The notes under the pieces were generated by a model, which was not told the DNA's origin, searched no databases, and saw only the letters and a list, made by a program, of their open reading frames with translations. From contig NC_069126.1 of the NCBI RefSeq assembly GCF_026914265.1, positions 77,069,232 to 77,133,231 on the forward strand: DNA of 64,000 nt, given 5' to 3'. This document shows positions 1 to 12,350 of the stretch, piece by piece. Within the stretch, counting starts at the first letter, position 1. Every line of letters starts with the position of its first letter. The DNA is from Mya arenaria. Taxonomy: Eukaryota > Mollusca > Bivalvia > Myida > Myidae. A program made the position numbers and the translations under genes.

Positions 1-1849
1 ACAAGACTGATTCAATTGCAGATGTAAATAAAGACATAAATTGGACCCAAATGTTTTGGATTTGGTGCTTTTATGGATTTTGGATGTGTCAAATGTTCGT
101 TATCTCAATTTTTTCCTACATCCCGACCATTTCGTTACATAACAATTTTCAACTGTACATGTATACACAAATGAACAATGGGCACCAGTTTATACCTATA
201 CTAATTACAGCTATGATTAGGCCAAGAGGTACATATGAAGTAGGCCATCAAATATGACAAGTGGGTTCATTAGTTTAAGTATGATTTGTCCCTGTATTAG
301 TTTGGATTGCATTTCTGTGACATGATGCTCTTCAACTTAGGACAGATTTAATGGTATTTTATTCATGTACATATACTATTATGATATACATGTATCCCAT
401 ATTTCATCTGGGATGTGTCTCCTTTTCTATTGAACTTTTTTATTCTCCACAAATGTATAGTATGTACGCATAGTTACAGCACAGTTTATTGTCTTTGTGC
501 ATTCCCATCTTTTTTTCAAGATATTTCAAACAAATAATACATGGGAGCTTTATACAGGGACAGGACAAAAAACTTAGTTGAAATTGATATGTGGCAAGAT
601 GCTCATTCTTTATTCTCGGTTGGCAAAGGCAGAATAACACATGAAAGACATATTGGATATCCGTGTACATCTTTAATGTTTGTGGTTTAACAATGTTAAC
701 AAAGTTTCAGTACAAAGCAATCATCTTATAACTAAGACTACAACAATGATTGTTACATGGCAATGCTACAACTTTTTCACAAAGACAGTAATGTACCATT
801 CACAATCAAATACGCTCCTAGTCAGACAGTTTTAATTAATTACTCCAATTGCTATAATGCATGACCTTGATTGAATTGAACCAAACTGTATTGTATGCAT
901 GCATGTATTGCAAAATACATACTTCTAAAAAATGCCCTTAAAATATCTTTACTATTTGCTTTGACAATTAATAAAAGATCATAGTTCTAGTTGTTAACAT
1001 ATCTAACAGACTTGCCAAGTTCATGACACAATTATTACAATGGCATAATGTTATGAGAGAAGATTGTAACAATAATTGTCCTAAATTTTAACTTAATGGC
1101 TTAGTGCTTAACTGGCATTTCAAACTGAAGTATTAATTTCCACTACATACCTCACACTTTGAATTTCAATAGAATTTATGTAGAGATAAGCAGTGATATA
1201 AAAAATAAATTTAATATCAGACTCATGGTCATTCAATATGCAAATTATTACGGTAATCTCCTTTATGCCATGTATTTTTTTTGCCAATATATAATATATC
1301 CCGGCTGTCAATTTTTTTTAACAGGAATTAATTTTGATAAATATAATTGAAATATGTGTCTGTTACAAAAGCAAATATCAAAATGTTAATTTTTTGTCGG
1401 CAGGGCTACTAAACTCCATATTGAACGACCATGAATGTAATATTTTCCATGTTCTTGTCATATTGCTATATCAAAGAAGCATCAACATTTATTATTCAAC
1501 AGTCAAATGTTGTGTAATAGATAGCAAAAAATCAGAATCAGAAAAATTCAATTTTTGGGTCACTGGGTTACATGACCTTATGATGTCAACAGTGATATCA
1601 AGAAGCAATTTCACATCTATATAGCTGTTGCAAAATGAGTTTCAGTGGGACAAAAAGATCTAACACTTCATCAGGTTTTTTTTTTATCATGCATGATAAT
1701 GTATAACAATTAGATACAGTATCATTTTCAAATAAAATGACCTCAGCAATTGTTCGACCTAAACTGATAATTAATCTTTTTTTTGCTCCACAAAGTATCA
1801 TTGCCTCATATTGTTTTATTTCAGCAGAAGAAGCATAATGTATATAAAA
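1..1849. other. AT-rich stretch without recognised feature
   Basis: No coding exon, RNA gene or repeat family was recognised. Short open frames on both strands have AT-driven composition, no flanking splice signals and no recognisable motif. It could be intron of a gene whose exons lie outside the window. Confidence 0.4.
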
Positions 1850-3015
1850 CAAGAGGCCCAAAAGGGCCTATGCTCTACTGGCATGGCTTTTGTGGTCATA
1901 TCAAGAGCATGTATGTATGGGTAAAAGGCAACAGACATATGGTTTATGTTTTGTGTTTGGCTTACCTGAAAACGTAGCACGTTCAACATCTGAGCCCAGA
2001 AAGTATTGTAAGGAGATTAGTTCCATGAACTATTTTAATATGTGCCAAGTAAAAGTCATCTGACAAAAAAAAAAATGCTTTCAAAACTGTACTCATAGTA
2101 AAAATTTCTGTAGTTTTAAAAGTTAAAAAAAGTTGGTCAAAAGGTCAAAGTCAAGGGCATCCTAGGACAACATTGATCAATTTGAACAAACATTCACAAT
2201 CAATTGTGCTGAGATGGATGCACGAACACACAAAAAGATTGTCAAACCTTTCCAGATTTATGTTTACCAAACCTGTGAACCCTGGGTGTGGCCAGTAATG
2301 ACACCAGGTGCATAACTTTAACATTCACAACCAATTTTGTTAAGATGAATGCGCAAACTACAGAACTTAAAGCTAAAAAATGGCCTTTGGGCTTTCAACA
2401 AGAACAAGGCAGAGTAATTCACAAAATCAGCTGCAGAAGCAAAAAGCAAATTGTCTCTCAAAATCCTAGACTTGCAAATTGTCTCCCTTAACTCTAGACT
2501 TGAATTTACATGTACATGTAAACTTGGCTAAAAATAGAATTAGCTCATGCAGACCTGGCTAAAAATAGAGAGCATTTCTTTAAAACTTTCATGGCCCATA
2601 ATCTAGGCATTCATGGGCGGATCTGGCTGGTTTTCGAAAGGAACCGAGCTCTAATGGATATCTAGATACTGTACAAGTTTCATTGAGATACAATAAAAAC
2701 TGAAGACTGTATCGTGTTCACAACCAATTGTTTACAACCAATTGTTTACACAATAGCATTTTTTTTATACTATCAAGGGCCATAATCTAGGCATGCATGG
2801 GCGGATCTGGCTGGTTTTCGAAAGGAACCCAGCTCTAATGGATATCTAAATACTGTACAAGTTTCATCGAGATACAATCAAAACTGAAGACTGTATCGTG
2901 TTCACAAGCAATTGTTTACAGACGCACGAACGCACGACCGCACGGACGCACGGATGCACATACTACGTACACATTACCATCGCATAAGCTCTTCTGGCCT
3001 TTGGCCAGTAGAGCT
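1850..3015. repeat. Non-autonomous DNA element with TIRs and an internal duplication
   Basis: The 11-mer gctctactggc (1872-1882) is repeated in perfect inverted form as gccagtagagc (3004-3014), which marks the element ends. Inside, about 135 bp starting 'catgggcggatctggctgg' occurs twice in direct orientation (about 2610-2745 and 2795-2925). Near the right end lies a string of 'gcacgnacgcac' steps (2921-2960), then 'cgcataagctcttctggcc'. There is no transposase frame, so it must have moved with enzyme from elsewhere. The end motif is, from memory, a very common bivalve interspersed repeat. The exact left boundary (1850-1872) is uncertain. Confidence 0.65.
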
Positions 3016-3280
3016 AAAAATTGCGTGGAGATAGGACTAATATCCAAAGCAATCGAAGGCCATGCAACTTTGTTTTTTTAGTTAAGTGTCCTTGTGTGCT
3101 TAAGGTTTTGAGCTCCGAAAGCACACGTTTCTTGAAAGCGACAAGAATCATGCAGGTGTTGACCTCTGACAACAAGATGAGTATTGGAATAAGTTTTATC
3201 AATACATCAGTCAGAATGCTTGATACCAATAAAATGAAAAATCTCCATCGCAGTGTTCTCCCTTGAGGAGCTGACTCCCA
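3014..3280 (-). pseudogene. Possible fragment of a rhodopsin-like GPCR (TM5 to TM6)
   Basis: Read on the minus strand, an open frame begins with a hydrophobic stretch (WRFFILLVSS, then LIKLIPILILL), followed by NTCMI and basic AFKKR, a short polar loop, TKKTKLHGLRL and a second hydrophobic start LLWILVL before it stops. This is the pattern of the fifth helix, third intracellular loop and start of the sixth helix in rhodopsin-family receptors. The frame ends exactly at the right end of the neighbouring repeat element, so the receptor sequence seems cut by that insertion. No other helices were found nearby. Chance hydrophobicity in AT-rich DNA is the main alternative. Confidence 0.28.
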
Positions 3281-3719
3281 TCACCATGTACGAAATTAGC
3301 TTGATTCCAGCTGTTACGATTTTATGAAATCATGTATTTTTCCATTTCCATTAAATACCGTTGATTGCCAGCGCCTTCGTTGGAGTCATATAGGGGCCGC
3401 ACTACTAACGGTAAGTTCAATGTCATGGGTTTGATTGATTTTAAGAGCCCAATCCTTATCTGTAGTAGTTGTGTCAAGAGTTCATGGATTGGAAATGAAA
3501 AGTAGGTGGAATATTCCTATATTAACATGTAATATGGCTGCAGGGAAATGGACCGTTATGAATGTTGGATATAAGTTTGAGTTTGTTTGGAATTATTTGA
3601 AATAAATGTTTTGTATATAGAGTAACATTTGTAATAGTTTCTATGAATTTAAATGATTTCAAAGTGAAAGTTCAGATATGTCTGAAGTGATAACAGTAAA
3701 TAGTGGAAAATGACATTTT
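3281..3719. other. No feature recognised
   Basis: AT-rich non-coding sequence between the GPCR-like fragment and the next repeat cluster. No splice-flanked open frame or repeat was recognised. Confidence 0.4.
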
Positions 3720-4440
3720 AAGTTACCTGTGGGGACATTCTGACCGAGTTTAAACATCATTTGACTAATTCATACCAGGATATGGTACCAGACAGAAAAC
3801 AATGTGACAGACCGACGAAAGTACGGATGGAATGACAGACGGACGGACAACACCAAAACAATATACCCCTTCCATAGTGGCTTGATGACAAAGGCTCATT
3901 AAAGTCACAAAAAATAATTTCAACTAGCCAAAATTATATTTTATACATACTTGAAAATGTATATTATCAATATAATACATTGCCATAAACATTAAAGAGA
4001 TTTGACAAAATTCAAAAATACCCTATACTGTAATGTTTCAGATTACAATTAAATTTTTGAATTTTGTACATCCTGACCAAGTTTAAACCTAATCTGACCA
4101 ATTATTACCATGATATGGTTCCTGAAAAGACTTTTCTAAGATTTGACCTAGTGACCTAATTTTCGATGATATGTGACCCAGTTTTATATACGTCTAAGAT
4201 TCCATCAAGGAAAACATTTTGAATAAGTTTCATGAATATTTGACCATGTATAATGCCTCTAGTTTGTTCCAAAGATTTTTCTAAGATTGGACCTAGTGAC
4301 CTAGTTTTGACCCCATGTGACCCACTTTTACACGTGGTTGAGATTTGATCAAGGAGAACATTCTGACCAAGTATGAACATTTTCTGATCAATGCCTACCA
4401 AGATATGGTTCCAGACAGATGGACGGATGTTCTCCCATAT
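3720..4440. repeat. Degenerate interspersed repeat, 'gacctagtgacctag' family
   Basis: The phrase 'ctgaccaagttt..aacat..tctgacca.tt..taccaagatatggt' occurs three times (about 3735-3795, 4073-4122, 4358-4412), with 'ttggacctagtgacctag' and 'tgtgacccagtttta' between copies. The third copy is followed by gacagatggacggatg. Molluscan interspersed repeats often show this wording. It is non-coding; the open frame on the minus strand here is an accident of the repeat. Confidence 0.6.
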
Positions 4441-4481
4441 CAACCTTTGTTAGGTGTTTTTCCATTACTCCCATTATAACT

Positions 4482-5416
4482 AGAAGCACCGCAATGCGAC
4501 GAAACCAGGTTTTTGTTATGGGCAATCAGAAATTATAGCCAATTAATTTGTTGTATGAGTTTATCTTTACTTTTATCAAAAAGAGACGTAACTGAAAATT
4601 ACTGTTGGCGGAAACCATTTTTCTATTTTTAGTAGTAGTGACCATGACCGTAGCCCCTCCCAACTCAAAAGCAATTCCAAGCTAGCTCTTCACATAAGCT
4701 ACCTACACACTAAGTTTCATCAATATCTATCAATGCTAACTTATGTTATTGGGCAGAAACCATTTTTCTATTTTTAGTAACAGGCGACCTTATCTTTAGC
4801 CCCACCCCCTCAAAAGCAATCCCAAGCTAGCTCTGTACATAAGCTACCTACACACCAAGTTTCATCAATATCGGTCAATGCAAACTAAAGTTATTGGGCA
4901 GAAACCATTTTTCTATTTTAAGTAACAGTGACCTTGACCGTAGCCCCTCCCCACTCAAAAGCAATCCCAAGCTAGCTCTTCACATAAGCAACTTACACAC
5001 CAAGTTTCATCAATATCGGTCAATGCTAACTAAAGTTATTGGGCAGAAACCATTTTTCTATTTTAAGTAACAGTGACCTTGACCTTAGCCCCTCCCCCCT
5101 CAATAGCAATCCCAAGCTAGCTCTTCACATAATCTACCTACAAACCAACTTTCATCAATATCTATCAATCCTAACTAAAGTTATTGGGCAGAAACCATTT
5201 TTCTATTTTTAGTAACAGGCGACCTTGACCTTAGCCCAAACACCCCTCAAAAGCAATCCCAAGCTAGCTCTTCACATAAGCTACCTACACACCAAGTTTC
5301 ATCAATATCTATCTATGCTAACTTAAGTTACTGAACAGAAACCAATGTTTGACGCCCGCCCGCCCGCCCAACAACAACCTCATTCTAATAACCCGGTTTT
5401 CGTTGAAAACCTGGTT
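4482..5416. repeat. TIR element containing five 145-bp tandem units
   Basis: Five direct units of 145 bp begin with 'gaaaccatttttctatttt' at 4611, 4756, 4901, 5046 and 5191; a truncated sixth starts near 5338. Each unit carries a 'gtgaccttgacc(g/t)tagcccc' stretch and 'aagctagctcttcacataag'. The array lies between inverted 11-mers aaccaggtttt (4503-4513) and aaaacctggtt (5406-5416), so the whole is probably one non-autonomous element whose core has been tandemly amplified. The left flank 'agaagcaccgcaatgcgac' (4482-4500) recurs inverted near 22308-22335. No protein is encoded. Confidence 0.7.
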
Positions 5417-6449
5417 AAAAATATACCCACTAATGCCCTACTAACCCTAACCAACAAGCGCTACCTAACAAAAATTTATTTTCTATAAGGAATGAAGGAA
5501 TTAGTACCCAATATGTACCCATTCATGTGTGCGTCCGGACGGAGGGAATGACGGACAACGCCAAAACAATATCCCCCTCCCAAAACCTTTCATTCGGAGG
5601 GGAATAATTAAAGGAAAGCTATACAAAAACATGTCACATCAAGCTGTCTGCATCAGCAAAATGGTAACATATTTCATGTTGTTATACTAGTATATTGAGG
5701 GTCAGACAAATGAAGGTTTCCACCAGTATATCAATTGCTGTACATGTACCAGTTCTCTCAAACATCAATATCAGAATGGATCACCTAATAAGCTGTTTTA
5801 CACTGACAGTATATGTATATATTTTCATCTATTGAGCAAAAGTGAAATTTGATTTCTTTATCAGATTGTACATTCAGTGAGGATATCTCATACATAAGTT
5901 ATCAATATCAGATTGGAGACCAACAAGCATAAATCTTAAAATAAATGTATTGTGTACATGTATTTGATTTCAACATTCAAACAAAGGCAGCACAATAAAA
6001 CCTGAATGTTGACCAAGCCTTACCAAGTATCTACCATTTCTGCTGGGCTTGCGGCTATGTGCTTATTGTGCCAACCCCATATAAACACTTACTAAGAATG
6101 ATCGATCATCAGATGTAAAGGGTACACCCACACACATGATAGTGTCTAATACATTAGTGTATTCTTTCTGTGGACAATACTATGAAAGCCAACTGTTCAC
6201 CAATACACCAGTATAATTGCTTGACAATAATGTTCAGCAATTTGACGAGGGAACAACTATTGACCAAAGTACAATGACTTGTACTAAAATGGTAATAAAC
6301 ATTTGATGTCTGACACTAGTCTCTTCCATATTAATGTTCATGTAGATATGAAATTTCAATACAATGTTCTTTGGAAAACTGAAAACTTATACCAACTTTA
6401 ACCTGTCACCCTAAAATATACAGAATGTAAGTATATTATTATAACTATA
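5417..6449. other. No feature recognised
   Basis: AT-rich non-coding DNA. A short 'gtgcgtccggacggagggaatgacggacaac' style tail near 5525-5590 is residue of the repeat family seen at 3.8 kb. Nothing else could be supported. Confidence 0.4.
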
Positions 6450-6800
6450 AGCTCTGAGCACTCTCACAGATTGACAGTTTTGACAACTTTTTATCTTTGA
6501 ATGAGCCATTTTTTGTATTCATGTCTGGAACCCAGTGATACAAGGCTGCTGACAAACGATCAGATTGCAGTTTTTCATATTTACATTTTAAAATCCATGT
6601 TTTATGGCTTATTTAAGCATTACGAAAAATGAAAGTTTCAGCAGTTTTCCAAACACCTGAGATCTACGTTCTTATAATCGTGATTTATCTTTATAATTAC
6701 TGATTTGAAGGCATTGATACCAAAATCAGCTGACTCTGAGACAAGAGCTGAACATAAAAAGTCAAAACTTACAGTCCATCTGCGAGAGTGCAGCTTTTAA
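6450..6800. repeat. MITE with 'gcactctcacaga' terminal inverted repeats (copy 1)
   Basis: The left end reads gagcactctcacagattg and the right end gcgagagtgcagcttttaa, which are inverted matches of each other. The inside is non-coding and contains 'tctttgaatgagccattttt' and 'ttttcatattt'. The same ends and the same internal words occur at 25788-26143. The right end abuts TTAA, suggesting a TTAA-targeting (piggyBac- or Kolobok-type) parent; the left target site is altered in this copy. Confidence 0.65.
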
Positions 6801-7205
6801 TATAGTTGTTGTTCATTTTTGCTATACTTAACCATTCAATAATTTGGAACAAGCCCAGCAAATAAAACTTCATGTAGCAAGCATGCATACACAAACTGCT
6901 TAATAACTCGCTTAAAACAACTAATTAATGACTTCATGGAAATTTAAGTTGTTTGTTTTTGTGAGTGGCTTTCTTAATGAATTAATCAGAATTTTGTTTA
7001 GCAAGCCCTTTGGCAGAGTCATGAGCTTAAACACTAAATCTACGAAACTGCTTCATTATAAATGCAAAAAATAACATAGATAAATGTGAAAGGTCAAGAG
7101 GGTCAAGACCGCTTGTGCCCAGATTAGGCGAGGAAACAAACATATCTATATCTATTTTATGGCGTCTTGTGTCATTTTGTTTATGTAAAAGTCACTTCAA
7201 TCATC
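6801..7205. other. No feature recognised
   Basis: AT-rich non-coding sequence between a MITE and a local duplication. No coding potential recognised. Confidence 0.4.
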
Positions 7206-7314
7206 ATAATCCCCCATCCCCATGCATTTAATGATACAATGCATGCCCCTTTCAATCGTTTCTAAGGGGTTATTTTAGCTTTGATTGGATATCATACAAT
7301 AGGAAAGTGTAATA

Positions 7315-7372
<58 letters not shown>

Positions 7373-7670
7373 TTTCGTTTTATGCACATACACGTTTAAG
7401 GAAAATCATTTTTTTACAAACAACTTCAGCAATAATTCCATTCAAAATGCACCGCTTATCACTTCAGTCGACATATCCCCCATCCCCATGTATTTTAAGT
7501 TATAATGCATGCCCCTTTTAATGGCTTCTAAAGGTTTTTCGGTGCTTTGATTAGATATTATACATTAGGCAAGTTTTATGAACATACATTTTTTAATTGT
7601 TTAAGGAAAATGATTAATTTTACAAACAACTTTAGCAATGATTCCTTTCAAAATGCAGAGCTTATCAGAT
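7206..7670. repeat. Local direct duplication of about 200 bp
   Basis: 'cccccatccccatg(c/t)attt..atgcatgcccctttnaatng' occurs at about 7208-7255 and 7478-7522, and 'gtttaaggaaaatnatt...acaaacaactt(c/t)agcaatnattcc' at about 7394-7440 and 7600-7650. The two copies are in direct orientation and moderately diverged. The first has been lengthened by an (AT)n tract. No function is visible. Confidence 0.6.
7319..7370. repeat. (AT)n microsatellite
   Basis: About 26 uninterrupted AT dinucleotides, lying inside the left copy of the local duplication and absent from the right copy. Confidence 0.95.
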
Positions 7671-8965
7671 GGTCGTTTTCCCGTGGTGAGGACAAACATG
7701 TGGTCAGTTAATGTATGTAGAAACTATTTTTAGAATATTGGTCAGTTGAAACTATTTTTATATTATCGGAAATTGTCTGTTCTAAGAATGAGAATTAATG
7801 ATTGTGCCTTTTCAAGTTTTATTGATAAATAAATGTTTTTTATGTTTTATTTAAGTATCTGTGTAGAAATAGTACTAGTGCTGTTATGAATACTTCACAC
7901 TCTTTTCTCAATTGTTAAAGCATGCGCAGATAGTCTAATAATGACATAACTGACAGGACCAAATGTGTAAGACTTTATTTGGCATTTTGCCTGCAATTAA
8001 ATCCAGGTGTTTGTGTGAGACCCATTTATTAACTACAGGTTCAGTAATGGTAATGTTTTATCTGCTGAATAGATGTAGACTTTAAAAAACATTTTGTGTC
8101 TTTTCTGCTTGAAAAAAACCAAATAAAAGCAAATGTGGAAGATTCACTTAATTTGGGGTGCTAAATATACGACTACATTACAACATGTACATGATATAAC
8201 ATCTGTGCAGGGTAGTACAGTTTCAGTTATAATAATGGGACCAAACTGTACACCCAAATAACTACAGCATACAAATCCTTCCACTTGGGTAACCATGACA
8301 AAAATAAATTTGCATTAACTTTCTAAAGATTAAGAAATAAGGAAAACATTCAAACTATATAAAGTTAATGAGTCTTCAGCAAGCAGTCGTGCACATTTCA
8401 TGACGCTTATTAAACTTTTGATGTTTCAACCTTATAAATTATTCATTAGGTAATACAAATTATTTTTTCTAAAAACAAGGTCACCATACCAGGGATGTCT
8501 GTCCACAGTTTACACGCAATCTAAACAGAATTATCAGAACACTAATAAACTATAGATTTAGAAAAATCTGAAAATACTACTGCTAAATATTTGGGAGATA
8601 TACAGACGCCTTAGTCTCTGTAGGAGCTCTCACAATCATTATACAATAAAATATATCTATATTTGTCTATATAATATATATCATACATATGAAGACTTTC
8701 ACAATTATACCCTTTAATTACATATGATAAATAAACCAAGTAATCTTCATGTAATTACAGACTTGAAACTCTAAAAAATCTGGAATAACTGTAAGATAAC
8801 TTATAGATAAAGAAGTATTTTTATAAAAATAATCATTGTTCCCCTGTCAGTGTGCCTCACTTAAAGCTTTAACATTGAGGTGTATTATATAAAAAAATGT
8901 AAAAATATTTTGTTGATGTAAGGGGGAGGGGGGGAGGGGGGCAGGGGTCATGTTTATCTCTACTT
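7671..8965. other. No feature recognised
   Basis: AT-rich non-coding DNA without recognisable exons. It ends in a G-rich run (about 8920-8946) just before the minisatellite. Confidence 0.4.
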
Positions 8966-8969
8966 AGTG

Positions 8970-9960
8970 ACATAAACCACGTGGTCTTCGTCTGGTGTGA
9001 TGGGGGTATCAGTGACATAAACCATGGTCTTTGTCTGGTGTGATGGGGTATCAGTGACATCAACCATGGTCTTCATGGTCTTCGTCTGGTGTGATGGGGG
9101 TATCAATGACATAAACCATGGTCTTCGTCTGGTGTGATGGGGTATCAGTGACATAAACCATGATCTTCGTCTGGTGTGATGGGGTATCAGTGACATAAAC
9201 CATGGTCTTCATGGTCTTCGTCTGGTGTGATGGGGGTATAAGTGACATAAACCATGGTCTTCATGGTCTTCGTCTGGTGTGATGGGGGTATCAGTGACGT
9301 AAACCATGGTCTTCATGGTCTTCGTCTGGTGTGATGGGGGTATAAGTGACGTAAACCATGGTCTTCGTCTGGTGAGATGGGGGTATCAGTGACATAAACC
9401 ATGGTCTTCATGGTGTTTGTCTGGTGTGATGGGGGTATCAGTGACATAAACCATGGTCTTCATGGTGTTCGTCTGGTGTGATGGGGGTATAAGTGACGTA
9501 AACCATGGTCTTCATGGTGTGATGGGGGTATCAGTGACGTAAACCATGATCTTCATGGTCTTCGTCTGGTGTGATGGGGGTATAAGTGACGTAAACCATG
9601 GTCTTCATGGTGTTCGTCTGGTGTGATGGGGGTATCAGTGACATAAACCATGGTCTTCATGGTCTTCGTCTGGTGTGATGGGGGTATAAGTGACGTAAAC
9701 CATGATCTTCATGGTCTTCGTCTGGTGTGATGGGGGTATCAGTGACATAAACCATGGTCTTCATGGTCTTCGTCTGGTGTGATGGGGGTATAAGTGACGT
9801 AAACCATGGTCTTCATGGTGTTCGTCTGGTGTGATGGGGGTATCAGTGATGTAAACCATGGTCTTCATGGTGTTCGTCTGGTGTGATGGGGGTATCAGTG
9901 ACATAAGCCATGGTCTTCATGGTGTTTGTCTGGTGTGATGGGGGTATCAGTGACGTAAAT
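8970..9960. repeat. Minisatellite of 42-52-bp units
   Basis: Roughly 20 direct copies of 'gtctggtgtgatggggg' + 'tatcagtgacataaacc' + 'atggtcttc', some with a second 'atggtcttc' or 'atggtgttc'. The unit is therefore about 42-43 bp in its short form and 52 bp in its long form. Two alternating variants (tatcagtgacataaa and tataagtgacgtaaa) suggest a two-unit higher-order period in the middle of the array. Short minus-strand frames through it (peptides with SHQTKT) change frame between units and are not genes. Confidence 0.95.
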
Positions 9961-12350
9961 CCAATAACTAAGTCAAATGTTGAAGCCGATTTTATACTGT
10001 GATCAGAACAGTTAGAATCTATACTCACCCTTTTGCTCCTTTATTAATATGGCTGCCCACTGTTATACATGTAGAATGGTTATTTTTAGCATATTTTGAT
10101 GTATTTTGGGCCATTCATTAAAAAAACATGATTATTTCAATTCGCTTAGGTATGGCCAATGAAGGTTTAATAAATTTAAAGTACCGGTATGCTTCGCTTA
10201 AAACTAGCTCTTTTCAGATACCTACAATATGCAACAGTGTGATGATATTGAACATCAAATAAAGGATGTCTTTGAATGAAAAAAATCTCTAAAAATTCAC
10301 GTATGTAGAGCTGGAACATAAATAAAGGCACGATTACCTAATTTAATATTTGCATATTGTGCAATAAAAAATAGGCAGATTCATATATTTCTATATTGAC
10401 CAGGGTCGTTCAGATTACATCGTAACTCAGGTGATCTTGGCATCTTGAAATCTGCATTTATTACTGATCATATCTGAAAGAAGTTTCAAAGATATGGTTG
10501 TATGTGGCAATATTTTGTCATCTGATCCGATCAAACTACTGTAAGTGAAGATATGTACATTGTACTAGCATATCTTGTATCAATGATGTCAAGTGTTTAT
10601 CGCTTCATTAAAATCAAATCTGGTTATTTAACAACATGATTATTTGAACAGAGAGTATTGATAATCATATAGTCGCAGGATGTCAGGCAACAGTTTTATC
10701 TTCATCATCAATACAATGAACCTTCGCAGTTATTGTCTGATAATAACAACATGTCTCATCAGTTTCATATAAGATACCATTCCCTGAATTCCTCCTACCA
10801 ATCCCATAATATCAAACACTTTTTAATCACATTAAGTCTTCTTTGACATTGTGTTCCTTTGTTAAGAATGCATGTGCGCCTAGGTCTATCGAGCTCCATG
10901 AGCAAAAAGATAATTTTGGTATTGAAGCCAAAATAAACCTAACTTTTTTTGATTTCCGATGCCTCTTGAAAGACAACAATGATCCATACCGCAGTCAAAC
11001 ATACTCAATTCCAATGATATTCTTGAAAAGGTAAGCGTAAAGTGACCCTTGGCTATCCTTTTGCCATTGAACACAGTGCCATTCATGATTCAATGGTATC
11101 ACAATGATTTTTGGGGGAAACAGGTTTACCATAATTATACCAATAAAATGGTAACATTCAACACAGGTTACATGTTTTTGTGTGGAGCAATTTCTCTGGC
11201 AACCAAATATTTTGCTGCTAGGGTCCAAAAGGGCTATAAAAATGCCCTTCATTGGTAGACATTGCAATTTGACTCAGAAGCAACTTTCCCATCACTCTCT
11301 GGAAAAGTTGTCCAAGCCAGTTTTAAAGAGTCGTCACCTGGCATAGGATTTTAACATCCTATTGATCAGAAAGATTTCAATAACATAATAAAATCAATAA
11401 TGTTACCTCAGTTACCACTCAAAATGTTCTGACAATGTCAGAATGGGATGTGTTTTTTATTTAATACTGTTTGGTGTTTCTTTCATTTAAAGACCTGAAA
11501 TTGTTTTGACAAGTTTTTTTAATAAGAATTTATAAAATGTATCAAATGTTTTAAGTTACCCAAAGACTGTGAGATAAAAGTCTGACTTATATTATCTTTC
11601 AAATTTCGATTATTTGACAACCTTACCTAAAATTTCTTCCTGTTTATGACTCGATCTCGAAACAAAATATTTGCTCGTATTTTGGAAATTTCATGAAGCA
11701 AATTGTTTTTTCTTCATATTTGTCAATTAGGAAAAAGCCCTGCGAAGTTAACCAATTTCACAAGTTATTTTCATTTAACTTACACATGTCCATTTTCTTA
11801 CTGCGAACTACTTTTGTACAGATTGATCATATCATGCACAGGTAGCAACCTTTAAATATGGCCTAAATCACAACCCTGAACTCAAACAACTTTTTTCATC
11901 AATAAACCATAAGGCCCCAACACAGGGTACATTTAGTCTAAAATAATAGACGTGTTATACGGGATTCTTCCAATCCCTAACGTCTAAACAGGTTTGTGCA
12001 AAAAACGGGGGGATTTGAAAAATATTGAAATTGTATTAAGTGAAGTATTTTATGGTTGAAATTGATAATAAAGGTTTATATTCATATTTTACCATGGAAG
12101 TGCAAAGCTACTTTGCAAAAAAACAAGCATTTAATGCATTAAAACACATTATTTACCTTTCCAATAAAACAAAAGTTGACTGACACAGACAACAATTATG
12201 CCAAGCGGAACAACTCGATCCAATAGTAATAACTCGGCCACCTCCGACAAGCTTCGAGATAGACCTCGTAAATACAATCGTAACGACTCAGCCATGGACG
12301 GAATGTTCGGATTGTTGTAAAATTGTGAACTGCAGCTTCATGTATACATC
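9961..12350. other. Long non-coding stretch
   Basis: No gene was recognised. Around 10843-11034 (plus strand) an open frame ends at a fair donor (aaaag|gtaagc), but the peptide matches nothing known and has no partner exon. 12180-12345 is richer in GC and looks like an old repeat piece. If the minus-strand ABCG-like exon at 13147 is real, this stretch would be part of its first intron. Confidence 0.35.

Noticed and set aside
1598-1861. 87-codon minus-strand open frame next to the first TIR element
   Set aside because: No recognisable domain, AT-driven composition, and its start lies at the border of the repeat.
8869-10028. Minus-strand open frames with SHQTKT repeats
   Set aside because: They are minisatellite translations; unit lengths of 42, 43 and 52 bp break the frame every few units.
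10843-11034. Plus-strand open frame ending at a fair splice donor
   Set aside because: There is no matching acceptor or partner exon and no recognisable family. A real orphan exon cannot be excluded but is not supported.
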